DNA of 60,000 nucleotides from Owenia fusiformis (Eukaryota > Annelida > Polychaeta > Sabellida > Oweniidae), in contig CAIIXF020000005.1 in NCBI GenBank assembly GCA_903813345.2, positions 24,557,375-24,617,374 of the forward strand. The letters are read 5' to 3'. Shown in pieces: positions 12,984 through 24,006 of the stretch (positions are counted from its first letter, which is position 1; every line of letters starts with the position of its first letter). Position numbers and translations under genes: made by a program. Below the pieces are notes generated by a model that was given only the letters and a program-made list of their open reading frames with translations, had not been told where the DNA came from and did no database searches.

Positions 12984-14030
12984 CTTCAGGTGTGAGAATC
13001 GTAATCTAATACGAAATTCAAAAATTTGGAACAATACTTTGCACTTCTCTGCTTCTGGCGTCGTGACCAACTACTACCATACTGTAGGCATGGGCTTTCA
13101 ATTGAAAGCCCATGATATAGGGGTTCGATTAATCTACATCAAATTATAGGGAATGGGGTTACTTTTCTAGATAGGGTTTGTAGAAAAAACCGGGTACCGG
13201 GTAGTAAATCCTCCATGCTGGGTTCAAACTTGGTACCCGGTCGAAAAAACCGGGTACCCAAAAAACGAAATATACGAATATACAACATAATTAGATCATT
13301 AGAAAACGTGTAAGATTTGTTTTGAATTTACAAAAATGTAACTTCCTTCAAAATTGAGCTAGAAGCTTCAAATAAAAAGCATTTAAGCCTCTTTTCTTCC
13401 TTTATCATCATGGTCATATTTCCATTGGTAATGAAGGGGGGGGGGGATGCGATCCCACCATCACACCCTCTCCTGGCTACGCCAATGACATTGTAAGACG
13501 ATTTGAATAACAAGACAGATCAATTTTACTCTATTTTCAATAGTTCGTATGTTGGTACGTGAACATAACCAATGAAAATATGGTCATGACGATAGAGGAA
13601 GAAAGGAGCCTTAAAATATGCTTTTTATTTGAAGCTTCTAGGTCAATTTTGAAGGATGTTACATACATTTTTGTAAATTCAAAACAAATCTTACACGTTT
13701 TCTGATAATCTAATTATGTTATACTCGTATTTTTCATTTTTTGGGTACCCGTTTTTTTGACCGGGTACCGGGTACCAAGTTTGAACCCAGCATGGAGAAT
13801 TTACTACCCGGTACCCGGTTTTTTCTACAAACCCTTTCTAGATATCAGCGTCCATTTATTGTAACTCGCGTTTGCTAACATTTGCTCAGTTCTGAGATGA
13901 AGGCCACGCGGATAGTAAAAAGGCCAACATTGGAACTATTTGTGACCTACATCCCTATTGTCGTAATTAAAATGAAAGTTGAACCCTTCCTCTTTATTTT
14001 GATACCAAACAACAGCATGCTAGGTACTTA
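12984..14030 (+). mobile_element. Diverged copy of element 'A', split by a foldback insertion
   Basis: Sequence from AGGTGTGAGAATCGTAATC through TGCTAGGTACTT matches, with substitutions, the 469-bp unit found at 25831-26299 and 27881-28346 (shared phrases TTTGCAC, GTGACCAACTA, GATCTACATCAAATTATAGG, ATCAGCGTCC). It is interrupted at 13174-13834 and has lost its 3' end. This shows that unit A is a dispersed element in its own right. Confidence 0.7.
13174..13834. mobile_element. Foldback/Mutator-like MITE with arms of about 260 bp and a 10-bp TSD
   Basis: The termini are GGGTTTGTAGAAAAAACCGG and its inverse. The two arms stay complementary for roughly 260 bp each, around a centre of about 140 bp that contains a G run and GGCTACGCC. 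The flanking direct repeats TTTCTAGATA (13164-13173 and 13835-13844) are identical. The arms include repeated GGGTACCCGG motifs. It is inserted into the element-A copy, so it is the younger insertion. There is no transposase frame. Confidence 0.8.
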
Positions 14031-14099
14031 AAATTAGGTAAACTTTACTCCTCAAAAGTGCAAAAACTTAGCTTCTTATATAAGATAAGATAATCACCA

Positions 14100-14250
14100 T
14101 ATAGGGAATTGCAACAATTTCGGAAATTCGCGGAGGTCGAAAGCCACATTGCGGGACTTCGCGGGACATTGCGGGACACGCGAATTAGCCTAATTTTGAT
14201 CGAATTCGCGGGATAATCCCGCCATTCGCGGGACACTTGACAGCTCTGCC
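14100..14250 (-). repeat. Fragment of the CAGNNCTGTCAA / GCGGGA repeat family
   Basis: Read on the minus strand it begins CAGAGCTGTCAAGTGTCCCG and continues with TCCCGCGAATT repeats, matching the terminus of the element at 23513. The other end is not recognisable, so I take it as a truncated copy. Confidence 0.5.
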
Positions 14251-15104
14251 TTAGAGACAAAAGATGATGTGGGTAGTAGGGTCCATTTTTCCAATCTACT
14301 TCCAATATCAAGGATCAAACATCACATAGGTCATCAAACATATGTGGCCTTCATGATATTTGATCAAGGTTGAAACCTGACCATGCTGCAATATTATGTT
14401 AATGGCTAAGCTAACATGCTACATTATGAATTCTTGGGTCATTCGGCATATACATAATTGTATATTGATTATGGAAAATCTGCTGGGCTTTGTCCGATGC
14501 CCAGTCATTAATAGAACAATAAGTTAAACCTTTGTCAGAGTTAAATTGTCTTCATTTACAGCTGAGATACTATTGCATAGTCTGGTCAAACCCCAATCTA
14601 TTACCAATGAACAGATGAACATATATTATACAAGTCAATGGATACAGAAACTACACACTTAAAAGAGAGCTCCATCTCTTTGAATAGGATATAATCATTT
14701 ATTTCAGCTATTGTATACATATCTGCTGTCAACTCTCCATTTCCAGTTGCATGCACAATATTTGTCTAAGTTGCTCAATTTAATCTTTTTGATCTTTTTA
14801 TACCATCTCACATGTACTAACTCAAGTTAACTCATGAATTCCATGTGTTAAATATATAAGTATACCTTCTTTCTTTCTGAAACAGGAAGATGCTATGAGT
14901 ATGAGAATGATGTTATGGGGTCTGATTAGTATCTATTGTTCATAAATTAATATAATCTACAAATGAATATGCAAGGCAAAAACATGTTCGTAAAGTTGTA
15001 CATGTACATTACAGTAACAGCATCTTTATATCTCTACATGAGTGAACACACAATGAATTTAACGATGATTTTTTCGAAACGATTTCAACCATTCTCAACA
15101 TATC
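14251..15104. other. non-coding sequence
   Basis: No exons or repeats are recognised. Confidence 0.4.
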
Positions 15105-15108
15105 TTAA

Positions 15109-15401
15109 CCTCTTGAATACCCAGAATGACGGATATATCTGTCACAAATAAAATCCATTTGGAACCCAGAGCGACAGATATATCTGTCACAGAATTTTTC
15201 ACTAAAACTGCTCTAACTTTGGCATTTTTTATCCATTCTTCACAACTAATGTTTTAGAATGTATGTAATGGGTCTATGTTTACTCTTCTTATGAAATCAA
15301 ATATCAAACATAGTGTTTTTAGATATAAATATCCAGAAAACTAGCAGAAAATGAAAAATGCTCTGGTTTCAAACCCTTTTTAGAGGCTGGTATTCAAGAG
15401 G
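15109..15401. mobile_element. piggyBac-like MITE (TTAA TSD)
   Basis: The 293-bp element has perfect 13-bp inverted termini, CCTCTTGAATACC and GGTATTCAAGAGG, bounded on both sides by TTAA (15105-15108 and 15402-15405). The left part holds two copies of the palindrome GACRGATATATCTGTC. TTAA duplications and CC-starting TIRs are piggyBac hallmarks. It has no transposase. Confidence 0.75.
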
Positions 15402-15405
15402 TTAA

Positions 15406-16660
15406 GCTAGTAATGCAAAAATCAATTACCGGAAGTTTCATGTTGTATTGGTGAATATTATCCTTTTAAAATGTGTCATACCTTCTGGCATTTGAAAATA
15501 TATCTTTTTAATTTTCTTCATTATCATACATCAAAATAACCAGAGATAACACATACACATGGAGAAATCCTGAGGCCATGTCATAGTGTCCAGTCAGCCT
15601 ATAGTAAGAACAAATGACTTGCGTAATAATATTATGTAATCAGACCAATAATTATCCTTGAACCAATTATTTATAAACAACTGTGTGCTAATAATAAATA
15701 GCGTCCCTCCAACATGGATTGTTTTTCCACCATATGATTGAAAATTGTGTCATAAACATTTCTAAGTGAGTGATCCTATTCAAAAATATATATTTATGCA
15801 GGATGTATAAACAAATATTACTCAAGATTTGAGGGGAAATTAACTAAAAATTCTGTCTTATAAATCCCATGAAACCTCGGGTATACTACCTATTCTAGAC
15901 CAGGGAATGACCAGATTTCTCTCAAACATTTCACACAAATTCAAAATGTATTCCATTTATTTAACCCCAGTAACATCCATGTACATTTACCCATCATGCA
16001 ACGTCATTTCAATTCTCAGCCATGAGATGGATGTTTTGACTTTAACAGAAAAATGTGATGAGTATCAGAATGCCTATTACCACCTACCTGCGAAACACAA
16101 ACATACAATCAAATGTGCAGCATACAAGAGAGCACCTAAGGGTAACAAGCAAGACATAAACAGAATATAGTTGCAAAACATACCCTGATGAAAAAGTCAC
16201 CCTACATATGCTTAATTTACACATTTTCTTTTTAAAATTTGAAGAAAATGCTTATGTTTCTGAGATTTCTAAACAATTTTGATAGTATACTTCATGTCTG
16301 TTTTTTTTATTTTTTGCAAATTTCACACCTTTCCACTGTATTCCTTGTGCCAAAACATGACCATTGTGATATTTTGCACAAGAGTGAGAGGAGGATGACA
16401 TAACAAAATTACATCACATTTAATATTATCATATTGCTCATGATTTCAAATGAAAAATTATGAAAATGCAGAGGGAATATATTCAAAGGTATGTTGGCCA
16501 CATCCTCAATGATTTTAAAATATCTAAGATTCATTCAGTTAAACAAAAGAAATTGTAAGATGATACAAAAAATTACCGAGCACATGATCAGGTTGAAGCT
16601 TATAATTTTTCAAGATTTATATTCAGGTTTTTGAAACGTACATGTATGCTGGTCACAAAT
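15406..16660. other. non-coding sequence upstream of the bZIP gene
   Basis: No exon is securely recognised. An 87-codon frame at 15907-16170 has no splice or domain support. The bZIP gene's 5'-UTR exon and promoter probably lie here or further upstream, but cannot be placed by eye. Confidence 0.35.
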
Positions 16661-16665
16661 TATTA

Positions 16666-16760
16666 AACAAGGCATTAACTTGCAAAATGTAACCACCTGC
16701 CATTTGTTACAGAAACTGACTGCCAAACGCCAAACACCAACTGCCATCAACAAAAAATTA
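16666..16760 (+). mobile_element. HINE/pearl-like element, copy 2 (3' truncated)
   Basis: AACAAGGCATTAACTTGC, then CACCTGCCATTTGTTACAG and a GCCAAACACCAAC tract, matching the family head and middle. The hairpin tail is missing. It ends about 125 bp before the bZIP splice acceptor. Confidence 0.65.
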
Positions 16761-16885
16761 AACAACCAAAATATTTAAACCCAGAATTCACTGTAATATG
16801 GTATTTATGTTTCATGTCAATCATGGAAAACAAACCCAGAATCAAATAATATGAGAACTTATGTATCTTTTTGTTGTATTTCCAG

Positions 16886-16941
16886 GCAGTCTGTATAGCT
16901 AAGTGGCTGACCACTCAAGCTGTAGCATTACCCACAAAGTA
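16886..16941 (+). promoter_or_regulatory. 5'-UTR part of the bZIP coding exon, behind a splice acceptor
   Basis: A pyrimidine-rich run ending TTGTATTTCCAG stops at 16885. The following 56 bases carry an in-frame TAA at 16900 and no ATG. The exon therefore probably starts at 16886 and translation at the ATG at 16942, which implies at least one upstream non-coding exon. Confidence 0.55.
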
Positions 16942-17748
16942 ATGCTGAACATTTTACCAAATTCTTGGATGGAACACAGACCCCCTGAGAGACCATTTAA
17001 AGCATACCCACGATCTCCAATATCAACTCAATCAAGCCAGAGCTTTTATCCGAACATGCAGAACCCGATGACATCCCCAGCTGTAACAGCGTCAATGACA
17101 AGTATGGCAGCTGCAATCGCGATGCAGCAGTACCAATCTCACCCACAAATGGCACATCATTCCCAGCAGGAACAACCGGTGTGCATGGTGACGAAATCTG
17201 AACCTCCATCACCTCCTCGTCCCTCAAGCCTCCAGATGTCCGGCTTCATTGATATCTCTGAGGGCCGGAATGCTCCACCACCAGATGGCTCTGGTATGCC
17301 TAGTAGCACTGGGGGTAGTCTGGATTACTCAAATAGCCGAAATGGTGATATGATCAACAGTCGCTCTAGCAACATAATTACATCACCCATGAACTATAAC
17401 CGTAGCAACTCTTCACCTGCTGCATCAAATTCCGGATCTGCCCCCTCCTCGTCATCTGAGCATCCCCGTGGTGCTGAGGGTGGGCTTGATGATCTCGACA
17501 ATTCTAGTATGCCTCCCAAGAAACGCACACAGTCTGTTCCTGATCAGATGAAAGATGGCGCATATTGGGATAAGAGGAAGAAAAACAACGAGTCAGCCAA
17601 ACGCTCTCGTGATCAGCGTCGTATGAAAGAGGAGCAGATAGCAATGAGAGTCGTGTTTCTTGAACAGGAAAACCTCCAATTGAGAACCGAGGTCTCATTG
17701 TTGAAATCGGAGATTGAAAAACTGCGATGTATGCTCTACAACAGTTAG
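16942..17748 (+). CDS. PAR/Giant-like bZIP transcription factor (268 aa)
   Basis: Nuclear DNA-binding protein of the PAR-bZIP/NFIL3/Giant/CES-2 group, which bind TTAYGTAA-type sites as dimers. Residues 1-200 are low-complexity: Ser, Pro, Gln and Met rich, with a SEPPSPPRPSS stretch, a plausible activation or repression region without a known fold. The bZIP domain fills the C terminus (about 200-268). It has the extended basic region of PAR proteins (PPKKRTQSVPDQMKDGAYW), the DNA-contact core NNESAKRSRDQRR, then a leucine zipper (FLEQENLQLR...LLKSEIEKLRCML) ending at the stop. A C-terminal bZIP favours PAR/Giant-like over NFIL3, where it is N-terminal. The frame is open back to 16903, but the first ATG is at 16942. 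The whole protein sits in one exon. A possible AATAAA lies at 18079. The exact orthologue is not decided. Confidence 0.88.
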   Translation: MLNILPNSWMEHRPPERPFKAYPRSPISTQSSQSFYPNMQNPMTSPAVTASMTSMAAAIAMQQYQSHPQMAHHSQQEQPVCMVTKSEPPSPPRPSSLQMSGFIDISEGRNAPPPDGSGMPSSTGGSLDYSNSRNGDMINSRSSNIITSPMNYNRSNSSPAASNSGSAPSSSSEHPRGAEGGLDDLDNSSMPPKKRTQSVPDQMKDGAYWDKRKKNNESAKRSRDQRRMKEEQIAMRVVFLEQENLQLRTEVSLLKSEIEKLRCMLYNS

Positions 17749-19200
17749 AGAGGAGCTACTTAGGTATGTCGGAACATTCTAAATGTAGGCATATTACTAC
17801 AAATAGTAAACATACACAAAAGATACCCCCTAACTGTGGTAGGGGAAGACATATGAAGGTTTGATATTACAGTCAAGCTTTTTGATGCGTTGCAATCTAG
17901 ACAATAGACAGAGAATGGGAGATTTGTCTCTAATGTTACAACAACGAGGATTTCACAGGAAATTACACAGTGAAGAAAAAAAACAATATTGCATGGATAA
18001 TCATAACAAAATATCATGGAGGTCCAGTCTTCAAACACAAAATATGAGGAAATAGAGTGAAATTAGCAAGGAGAAAGTAAATAAACAAGAAGTACATACT
18101 CTAAATTATAAAGAAATGTCAGGGAAAATGAAATATAAAAAGGACACTTCAAAAACTAGAAAATGGCAAATGAGTTTAGAAACTACTGTTTCTTCATTCA
18201 GTTACAAAAATTAAGGATACTTATCAATTCTATAAAAAAACAATTCTTCTGTGAGTCTTTTATGACTGAATATTTCTTCACTGTGTATCTTAAGAGTGTT
18301 CCCCGAGTTTATATCCTATAATAGGGTAGAAGGAATGTACCTGAGTATTACATTATAAACTTGGGGTGGCAGGAGTGAGATTTTGACAAAAAGTACATAT
18401 AACTGTATATAGCAAATATATAACATGATCAGGGCTGTTAAAACAGCATAACAGAATGTAACAAAAACCTTTAAATAATCAAAAGCGTGCGACTGGAACT
18501 ACTGAACTCAGAATTTCAAAGATAGAAATACATATTTAAACTGTTGACCAAGTTTCATTATACATAATCTTTTCTAGTGCACAGCCCCTAGTAAAATGCT
18601 AATGGAGATAAATATCTGGATATTTATCCGGGGCTGTGGTATGTGTGGCAGAATTATTCACTTTTAACATATAAACCCTGTGTAACATTTTCCCTGATAG
18701 TTTCCTATGTTATAAGAGAATTATTATATAAGGAAATACTGAAGGGTAATTTCTACAGGATTTGCTCTACTATTGCCAAGTTTTAAAATAAGTTACAAAT
18801 ATTTTTCTTAACACTGTATTGCCAAACCATATCTCAGAGATTTATTTTTAATTCAACACGGAAAAAGCGTTAATGCCTTTGGCAGTTCTTTAATAAGAGA
18901 TTCACGAGGACTTCTTTTTTCCAAATGCATAACAGAATGTCTTAAAGGAAGAATCAGAGACAGCAAGTAGTTTTTCCAAAAATAGTCTTAATTTCAGAAT
19001 TTATTGAGCTAGTATTTCTTATGATACCTGTTTGGGTCCAACTGATAAGAGATACAATATCGTGGACCTTTTTGAGAATTTATGTATTGGTTAAAAAAAT
19101 TATAAATGTTGCTTGCACTTATTATCATTTTCTGTATCTCCAATTCTAGTTTATTTCCTTTACAACAACATTTTGTCCTTAAATTATGTATAGATTGGTA
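17749..19200 (+). other. Probable bZIP 3' UTR, then non-coding sequence
   Basis: AATAAA at 18079-18084 is the first polyadenylation-like hexamer after the stop codon. The rest holds no recognisable gene or repeat. The transcript end cannot be fixed without RNA data. Confidence 0.35.
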
Positions 19201-19204
19201 TTTT

Positions 19205-19712
19205 ATATTCTATGTTTCATATTATATTCGATGTTTCATATTATATTCTATGTTTCATATGATATGCTATGTTTCATATTATATTCTATGTTTCATATTT
19301 TACTTTATGTTTCATATTATATTCGATGTTTCATATGATATTTGATGTTTCATATGATATGCTATGTTTCATATTATATTCTATGTTTCATATTATATTC
19401 GATGTTTCATATTATATTTTATGTTTCATATTATATGCTATGTTTCATATTATATTCTAGGTTTCATATTATATTCTATGTTTCATATGATATGCTATGT
19501 TTCATATTATATGCTATGTTTCATATTACATTCTATGTTTCATATTATATTCGATGTTTCATATTATATTCTATTTTTCATATTATACTCTATGTTTCAT
19601 ATAATATTCGATGTTTCATATTATATTCTATGTTTCATATTATATTCTGTGTTTCATATTATATTTGATGTTTCATATGATATGCTATGTTTCATATTAT
19701 ATTCTATGTTTC
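19205..19712. repeat. 19-bp minisatellite, about 27 copies
   Basis: Units of TGTTTCATATTATATTCTA with small variants (TTCGA, TATGCTA, GATAT). None of the three plus frames is stopped by the unit, so overlapping frames of up to about 149 codons run through it and rotate MFHIIFYVSYY-like peptides. This follows from the repeat and is not evidence of a gene. Confidence 0.92.
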
Positions 19713-21575
19713 AAATAAGAAGTAATGTTTCATGTAAAAACACAAGAGCAAATATGCACATGTACATGCACAGCAACAGCAGCTATTATATATATAGTTT
19801 TAGCTTTTACTAGAAATTTATAGACTTTAAATATTTAGATTTTAGTAATTCTCTCTTTTTAACTGTAACATCAAAATTAGTGATTTTGTAAACATTTATA
19901 CTGTTTTCGGAAACAGGGATTTATCCTTAAAACTGAGAAAAAGAGCTTCAAATCAAATATATATCACTTCTCCAGTAATTTCATATTTTGATTTTGCAAA
20001 TATTTTTAAAAATTATTCTAATTTCCTTCCTTAAATAATGTCCCTTAATAACTGTTGTCTCGTATACAATTGTGAATGTAATGTGTTTATGAATTGAGGC
20101 CTGATTTACACCTATGACAGATTTTTGGAATATTATTGTATCAATCTACTGCCCACTCATATACATGTAAATAGACTCATTATTTCGGAGTCCATAAATT
20201 CTGGTAATTTTCAATATTTTTTTAACTAGATTTCAGGCCTTACTAAAAAGGTTGTATTTTCTAAAGATGAAATAAAGACATCAAGAACTCATCACTTATA
20301 ATAAGTAGATATAACATGTATAAGGGGTGTAGCCAGGAGTTTGAAATAGGCTAGGTAAATCAAGGCCAAATGGGATAATATCCTGCAGACAAACAAAACT
20401 GGATAACATTTAACAGGTTAAAGTGTTAGAAATTCAAGTGAATGGTTTTCAAGAGAAATTTTGTTAAGGCAACTTGCCTCGCCTGCCTAGGTACACCTCT
20501 GTATATGTTGTCAGATTGTTAAGAATTGCCTTAATGTTAAAATTTGCAAACATGATTTGTAATGCCCACGTCCATCTTCTGTATAAATCCTTCTCTATTT
20601 TCTTTAACAGTGTTATAATAATTTGGTGGAATAAAATACTGTATTTAATATGAAACATGGTTTTGACTTTATTAATATGGCTCTTTAATCAATCAACAAC
20701 ACCCCTCTACCCTTTGTTCTTGTTGGTTTAGTGAAACATACTGGGGTTGAAGGGAGTTAGTAAACTGACTTTATAAACCACAATCCCAATCCTCTGTCCA
20801 ACTAATTTCTCCATACCAACAGTGTTTAGAATATATTTGATTATTCAATTAATTTTTAAAATAGTTTGTCATTCAATATCCAGATCTGCATTGTGTATTG
20901 AAAACATTAAATGTCCTCATAGGATCTAATGATTTCTCATGAGATGCTATACATTTACTTTTTCATATAATTTTGCCTTTCAAAGTTTACACACTAATTT
21001 ATGGTTTTCAATTTGACAAGATTGTTTTAAAAAGACGACACAGACAGTAGTTAATTTTTACAGTTTTAAGAATCTTAAAATTGATCAGCAATGAGCATGT
21101 AAAAAGTCCATCCACTTGTATCAACTGATGATGACATTGATCAATCAACAAGAATTGCATTCATTGAAATACCATGCCTTTCTATATCTAGGCCAACCAA
21201 CACACTTATGCCATCTATATATCCATCAATAAATCTGGTTTGTTATATATAGACTCGTCTATTTTATCAAAAATAACAATGTGATATAATTGGTGAATAC
21301 AATAAACCTAACACTGAATAAACTACATTGTATTTTTTCTAGTTGCCCTTGACCCCCACACCATCATTATTGTCATGCCACTTAAGAGTTGTTAATTGTT
21401 TTGCCATGTATTTGTTAACACTAGCGCACTGAAATAAATACAAACACTATCGATAATTCAAAAAATTCTAAGTCAAAAAACATCAATCATGCCCATTACA
21501 TGAACTCCCTTCTACACACCCTAGTACTAGCCTCCATCCAATAATCTCTGCAAATGATATTAGTGAATCCTGCAA
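19713..21575. other. non-coding sequence
   Basis: AT-rich, with no exon or repeat recognised. Confidence 0.4.
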
Positions 21576-21577
21576 CA

Positions 21578-22920
21578 TACAAGACAGTTACATTCAAAAT
21601 GTCACCACCCGCCAATTGTTACAGACGGGGTCAACCCAGTTGTCCGAAACCCAGTTCTCCGAAACCCAGTTTTCCGAAACCCAGTTGTCCGAAACCCAGT
21701 TCTCCGAAAATTAGGGGATCTTATTTGAAAAATACAATTTTTTTAAACGAATCTCGTTGTCACAACCTCTGCGAATCACAACATAACATTGGGATAACGT
21801 TGACATCATTGCAAAATTAGGCTAAATATGCTAAGTCAAGACGTTAATTGTTTAATGTTTAGCCTACGAAAGTTCATATACAGGTGATATAGATGTTCAA
21901 ACAAACAAAGTTAAATTATGTTACTCTCATTGTAAAATGGCGTTTACACAACATACATAGATAGGGGTCTACAATTTTTAAACCAATTTTCTTTATGGCC
22001 CATGGGCCTTTTTTGAGAGGGAACAACAATTTTCCAATGGGTGATTAGCGTTCATAAAAGGAAAAATAGCTTTCCCAAGCTAGTGGGCATTTATTTAGTA
22101 AAGTTGACATGTACATCTTTTTGAAACCAAAACTTATTCTTCATTTACGTACTCTGTTCGAGAAATAGAGATTAAATTAAAAGGATGAAGTGAGTACATG
22201 GCGAAAATGAAACTTCTTTCGAATGGGAGAACATCCATTTTGATACGAGGACAGCCTGCCTTCGTTTCCAGTTGATCCCAAATGATTAAGTTAAGAATGT
22301 TTTGTTCTTTTACGATTTGATAAAATACAGAGACTAAGAAATTAAATACGACGAAATATTTTGACAACGTAATATGTATACTGTTTTATTCTTAAAGTAC
22401 TATATGCGTAAACTTATTTTATCTGTTTCAAAATGATTCATTTTATTTTGCCTATATAAGAGAGATTGAAGAAGATAAGATAAACTGTTCCGTAATATAT
22501 ATTGTGTTTTGATAACCTTTTTTTAGAATCACAATGTAAAATAAATCCCCCGTTCCTGTCATTCTGGTAACGCCGTGGTGTTATGGATGCAATTCAAAGT
22601 GAGAGAGAGATCTATGAACAACAGAATGCGTCCATGCCATTAATTTGGCCAGATACATGGCATGAAACTGGCCTAAGCTTAGTACATCTCCCCTTTCTCT
22701 GGTAAATTATGACTATATTTTTCGGAGTAATGGGTTTCGGACAAGTGGGTTTCGGAGAACTGGGTTTCGGAGAACTGGGTTTCGGACAACTGGGGTGCAC
22801 CCGTTACAGACACCAATCGCCGAACATCAACCACTGAATGCTGAACACCAATCGCTGAATTCTGTTCACAAAAAAAGTTGGAGAACATAACATATTAGTC
22901 AAAACTCTCGTGATGACATA
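21578..22920 (+). mobile_element. HINE/pearl-like element, copy 3, split by a Mutator-like insertion
   Basis: The left part is GTTACATTCAAAATGTCACC plus ACCCGCCAATTGTTACAGAC. The right part resumes at GTTACAGACACCAATCGCC (22803) and continues through AAAGTTGGAGAACATAACA to TGATGACATAAA. The halves join at the duplicated GTTACAGAC, so the host element was intact when the insertion landed. Confidence 0.75.
21627..22802. mobile_element. Mutator-like non-autonomous transposon with minisatellite TIRs, 9-bp TSD
   Basis: The 1176-bp insertion is flanked by perfect GTTACAGAC duplications (21618-21626 and 22803-22811). Each terminus is a tandem array of a 15-16-bp unit (CCCAGTTCTCCGAAA / TTTCGGAGAACTGGG): five units left, four right, in opposite orientation. 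The outermost bases are GGG. The interior of about 1 kb has no transposase. The inserted element is younger than its host repeat. Confidence 0.82.
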
Positions 22921-22965
22921 AAACTGTGAGGAGTGTACATCTATGTGGGTGGAAGGCTAACTTAC

Positions 22966-23094
22966 CTTGACTATATTGTAGAGAACATGTTGCTCTATCA
23001 CTGCAGGGTTAGAGGCTGACACCTTATACAATTCAATCACCAGTCCCACTACTTGTTCTGCAAATGGGACAAAATTCATGGAGACCCACTCACT
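22966..23094 (-). CDS. MON2: MON2 exon (43 codons), most C-terminal one found
   Basis: On the minus strand the acceptor ATATTTTCAG leads into 129 nt encoding SEWVSMNFVPFAEQVVGLVI and on to HVLYNIVK, then donor AAG|GTAAGT. It aligns with the EWVALNYVPFAER...VLQNIIK segment of animal MON2. Both boundaries are phase 0, joining the exon at 28947-29090. The next exon, expected to encode a LRVPLxLKYSCPS-like segment, was not found below 22.9 kb. The intron upstream of this exon holds the nested transposons. Confidence 0.88.
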
Positions 23095-23275
23095 CTGAAA
23101 ATATATTTTTCAACTTGAAATTCATGGAGACCAACTCACTCTGAAAAAATCCATGGAGACCCTCTCACTCTGAAAATATATTTTTCAACTTGAAATTCAT
23201 GGAGACGCATTCACTCTGAAAATATATTTTTCAACTCGAAATTCATGGAGACCCACTCACTCTGAAAATATATTT
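23095..23275 (-). repeat. Tandem copies of the MON2 exon's 3' splice site
   Basis: The intron end plus the first exon bases of the exon at 22966-23094 recur four more times (acceptors near 23140, 23169, 23215 and 23261) in units of about 29-46 bp. Each has a T-rich tract, CAG and AGTGAGTG...CTCCATG. Splicing into any extra copy reads S-E-W-V-S-M-N-F and then reaches a TGA within the next unit, so only the copy nearest 23094 is productive. Confidence 0.8.
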
Positions 23276-23512
23276 TTCAATTAAAAGAATAAAACATATG
23301 AATACAAAATGACAGATTGAGTGAGTGATAACACCATATATGGATATGAGCATATGTTCAAATGGGCTTTTTTTGATTTATGATATGTGCCTTATACATT
23401 TACTGAAGTAATTGTACCATCTGAAAGAATTTGGGCAATTGGCAAACAGCACCCATCTTGAAAATTCCTTGTAGAGCAGAGGCGGCCATTCTGAATCATT
23501 AGCTGAGATCTT

Positions 23513-24006
23513 CAGGCCTGTCAACTTGGGAACACCTAACATGAGTGACTTGGAAATGTTGAACACCTCCCCTCAAAATGTGGACACCTTGGTCCAAATC
23601 CGAACACCTTCATCCAAATTTTGAACACCTTGGTTTAAATTTCATTACATCTTGCCAAATTTTGAACACCTCAAATTTTTCGCGCTCTCTACGCTCAAGT
23701 TTCAAACGCGGGGGGGGGGGGGGGGGGGGGGGGGGGGTAGGTACGAAAAATTTCGAACGGAATGCGTGACATATATGTAATTCGCGTGAAAAGTCCGAAC
23801 AAAATGCGTACATTTTTTTCCGGCGTTCGTATTTCTGCTGTGTAGACGATCTTTTTTAGAAATTTTTCTACAGAAATATTTTTGCATGACAATTACCAGG
23901 TAAAATGCGTATTTATTTTCTGTCACGCAAAAATAACTGGCGTGACTTCAAATTCTTCAGCAAATGCGTGACAAATACGCAAATTGCGGGACAGTTGACA
24001 GGCCTG
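23513..24006. mobile_element. DNA transposon with CAGGCCTGTCAACT termini, 6-bp TSD
   Basis: The left end CAGGCCTGTCAACT is matched by inverted AGTTGACAGGCCTG on the right. Identical GATCTT direct repeats flank it (23507-23512 and 24007-24012). The interior has degenerate TTTGAACACCT and AATGCGTGAC repeats and an uninterrupted G run of about 27 (near 23711-23737). It has no transposase, and the superfamily is not clear from a 6-bp duplication. Fragments with the same terminus occur at 14100-14250 and 32313. Confidence 0.75.

Noticed and set aside
19106-19813. Membrane-protein-like frames (FHIIFYVSYY)
   Set aside because: Product of the 19-bp repeat; hydrophobicity follows from TTT/ATT/TAT codons.
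23610-23926. Proline-rich minus-strand frames
   Set aside because: The proline run is the complement of the G tract inside a transposon.
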